21,278 nucleotides of DNA from JBBTSQ01 sp038078755 (GTDB lineage Bacteria > Patescibacteriota > Minisyncoccia > Phycocordibacterales > JBAYGS01): NCBI GenBank assembly GCA_038078755.1, contig JBBTSQ010000005.1:1-21278 (forward strand), written 5' to 3'. Under the pieces are notes generated by a model. It had not been told where the DNA came from. It worked only from the letters and a program-made list of their open reading frames with translations, and did not search any database. Below, in pieces: positions 19,377 to 21,278 of the stretch (position 1 is the first letter of the stretch; each line of letters opens with the position of its first letter). The position numbers and the translations under genes were made by a program.

Positions 19377-21278
19377 ATGTATTTAAAAAGTCTCGAACTG
19401 ACCGGTTTTAAATCTTTCGCGAAAAAGACGGGGCTTGATTTCAAGACCTCGATTACGGCGGTGGTGGGGCCAAATGGGTCTGGTAAAAGTAATATCGCTG
19501 AGGCGTTTCGTTTTGTACTTGGAGAACAGTCGATCAAAAGTATGCGTGGCAAAAAGAGTGAGGACTTGATTTTCAACGGTTCAAAAGAATTTCCCAAAGG
19601 CAATCGTGCGTCGGCAAAAATCACTTTTGATAATCGCAAGCGTCTGCTCAATCTCGATTTTGATGAAGTGTCGATCGAGCGTTCGGTCTTTCGCGACTCG
19701 ACGTCTGAATATCGTATCAATGACAGCCAAGTGAGGCTCAAAGATATCATTGAACTGCTTGCCCAAGCTCACATCGGCGCGTCGGGGCATCACATCATCT
19801 CTCAGGGCGAAGCCGACCGAGTGCTCTCCGCCAGTATCAAAGAACGACGAGCGATGATCGAGGATGCGCTTGGCCTTAAAATCTATCAATACAAAAAGCA
19901 GGAGAGTGAACGCAAGCTCGACAAGACAGCGGAGAATATCAAACAGGTGGAATCATTGCGACGAGAAATTGCTCCACATATTAAATTTTTGAAAAAGCAG
20001 GTGGAGAAAATCGAGCGAGCGCAAGCAATGCGTGAAGACTTGAAAGCGCTCTATCGAGAATATTTCAGACGCGAGCATATCTACCTCGAGTATTTTAAAA
20101 AGAAATTGCGCGGAGACAGGGCGGCACCAGAAGCACAGATGGCACATCTGGAAAAAGAAATGATCTCTGCTCGAAAGACCCTCGAAAGCGCGTCACAAAA
20201 AGATCAAAAGACCATCGAGCTGGTGTCGATAGAGTCCTCGCTTGCCTCTGTTCGGACAGAGCGAGACAGTGCTACCTATGAAAAAGGAAAAGTTGAAGGA
20301 TTGCTTGAGTATGCGAAAAAACGGCTCACGAAAGCTGAAAGCGCTGCTAAAGAAGCGGCGGATGTGTCGGTGCCATTGCGAGAAGTAGAGTCGCTTGGCG
20401 AGGGGATTGCGTCTGATATTGATCACGCTGACAGCAAAGACCCGTCCGCCCTCATAGCTCTGGTGCGATCGATTAAAGAGAAGATTTCAGCCTTTATTGC
20501 TAAAAGCAAAGTGGCGACCAATACCGCGTTGGTGTCAGAAATCACTGCCGAAATTAAAGAGTTGGATAGAAAGCTTACGGCAATCACGGCAGAGGTGTCG
20601 ACGCTCGATCATAAGCTCTCTGCTCTCGAGTCGGCGTATCGTACGGTCAAAGAATCGATTGAAAAAGAGAAGGATGTAAATCGTGAGGCCGAAAAAGCAC
20701 TCTTTCGGATTGTGGCGGAGCAGAATGAGCTTCGAGGGATTTTGACAGCTATATCGGCACATGAAGAACGGCTCCGTGTGGAAGAAACTAATTTTAAAAA
20801 TGAAGTACAAGAAGGAGTGGCACTGGTTGGTCGAGATATTTCTTCTTTCTACGACCATACGGTGACCGATGCAGACGAAGTGGTAGCGAACGCGCCGCGG
20901 CACGAACAAGAAGATCGCCGTCGCGCCATTGAGAAAATTAAAATCAGATTAGAAGATGCCGGTATCGGTGGGAGCGATGACGTGATGAAAGAATTTAAAG
21001 AGGTATCGGAACGAGAAGCGTTTTTGACAAAAGAATTGCTTGATTTGGAGCAATCGGCCAAGTCGCTCACGGATTTAATCAAGGAGCTCGAGCTTCGTCT
21101 CGATGTGGAATTTAGAGAGGGGATCAAAAAGATAAACGGGCAATTTCAAGAATTTTTTGCACTGATGTTTGGTGGGGGACACGCGTCTCTTGATGTGGTA
21201 CGCGAGCAGAAACGCAAAAAGAGCGATACTGCCGAACTGCTCGAGATAGGCGAAGTGTCTTCGATTGAAGATATTGAA
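19377..21278 (+). CDS. smc: SMC-family chromosome segregation ATPase, short-armed, 3' end outside the window
   Basis: ATPase that compacts and helps segregate the chromosome. The frame is open from ATG 19377 to the window edge (634 codons seen). The N-terminal head is typical: YLKSLELTGFKSFAKKT, Walker A GPNGSGKSNI (residues 31-40), RGKKSEDLIFNGS, and the Q-rich motif HHIISQGEADRVL. Long charged helices follow. At residues ~575-605 the segment FREGIKKINGQFQEFFALMFGGGHASL appears, which in normal SMC lies near residue 1000, just before the C-terminal head. The two arms are therefore much shorter than usual and no recognisable hinge domain lies between them, nor a CxxC zinc hook. The signature and Walker B motifs should lie beyond the window. 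No Shine-Dalgarno box is evident. Confidence 0.9.
   Translation, partial: MYLKSLELTGFKSFAKKTGLDFKTSITAVVGPNGSGKSNIAEAFRFVLGEQSIKSMRGKKSEDLIFNGSKEFPKGNRASAKITFDNRKRLLNLDFDEVSIERSVFRDSTSEYRINDSQVRLKDIIELLAQAHIGASGHHIISQGEADRVLSASIKERRAMIEDALGLKIYQYKKQESERKLDKTAENIKQVESLRREIAPHIKFLKKQVEKIERAQAMREDLKALYREYFRREHIYLEYFKKKLRGDRAAPEAQMAHLEKEMISARKTLESASQKDQKTIELVSIESSLASVRTERDSATYEKGKVEGLLEYAKKRLTKAESAAKEAADVSVPLREVESLGEGIASDIDHADSKDPSALIALVRSIKEKISAFIAKSKVATNTALVSEITAEIKELDRKLTAITAEVSTLDHKLSALESAYRTVKESIEKEKDVNREAEKALFRIVAEQNELRGILTAISAHEERLRVEETNFKNEVQEGVALVGRDISSFYDHTVTDADEVVANAPRHEQEDRRRAIEKIKIRLEDAGIGGSDDVMKEFKEVSEREAFLTKELLDLEQSAKSLTDLIKELELRLDVEFREGIKKINGQFQEFFALMFGGGHASLDVVREQKRKKSDTAELLEIGEVSSIEDIE

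Overview
The window looks like a stretch of a small-genome Candidatus Patescibacteria (CPR, Parcubacteria-like) chromosome. Supporting signs are minimal single-domain-set versions of core enzymes (a one-chain PheRS, a ThrRS without its TGS and editing domains, a short SMC), single-gene transcription units, several core genes that appear to be transcribed without a leader, and many orphan genes. TAA, TAG and TGA all act as stops, so the standard bacterial code fits. The taxonomic call is an inference from gene content, not from a marker search.

Layout: an orphan gene (about 69-626) converges on a one-chain pheS (632-1786, minus). A second minus-strand orphan (2023-2523) and gyrB (2837-4921, plus) diverge around a hairpin-rich spacer. 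After gyrB come a large foldback, a strong promoter and a two-gene unit (orphan plus zinc ribbon, 5184-5902). thrS (5999-7243, minus) has a ~430-nt leader with a T-box motif, and dnaE (7821-11012, minus) lies upstream of it. From 11 to 16.6 kb everything is on the plus strand: orphan, rnhB, orphan with a Nudix-like segment, rpmF (L32), a nusB-Nudix fusion, orphan, rnc. From 16.6 to 19.3 kb a ~2.7-kb accessory island separates rnc from smc. It holds four unassigned or regulatory genes, including a winged-helix/Cas2-like (PaaX-C-like) protein whose gene is bracketed by two copies of a 38-bp palindrome. A third copy of that palindrome lies 16 kb away, upstream of pheS. The smc gene begins at 19377 and runs off the right edge.

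The core genes serve replication and chromosome upkeep (gyrB, dnaE, rnhB, smc), translation (pheS, thrS, rpmF) and RNA processing or termination (rnc, nusB). Nearly every gene has its own promoter and terminator. Two expression styles are visible: several core genes have a -10 box 6-12 nt before the start codon (leaderless or nearly so), while orphan genes carry a GAAAGG Shine-Dalgarno box and mostly a strong intrinsic terminator.

The best candidate for something undescribed is the Cas2-like gene with its paired and dispersed palindromes. No cas1, effector gene or CRISPR array is present. It could be an autoregulated regulon or a REP-like mobile palindrome system.
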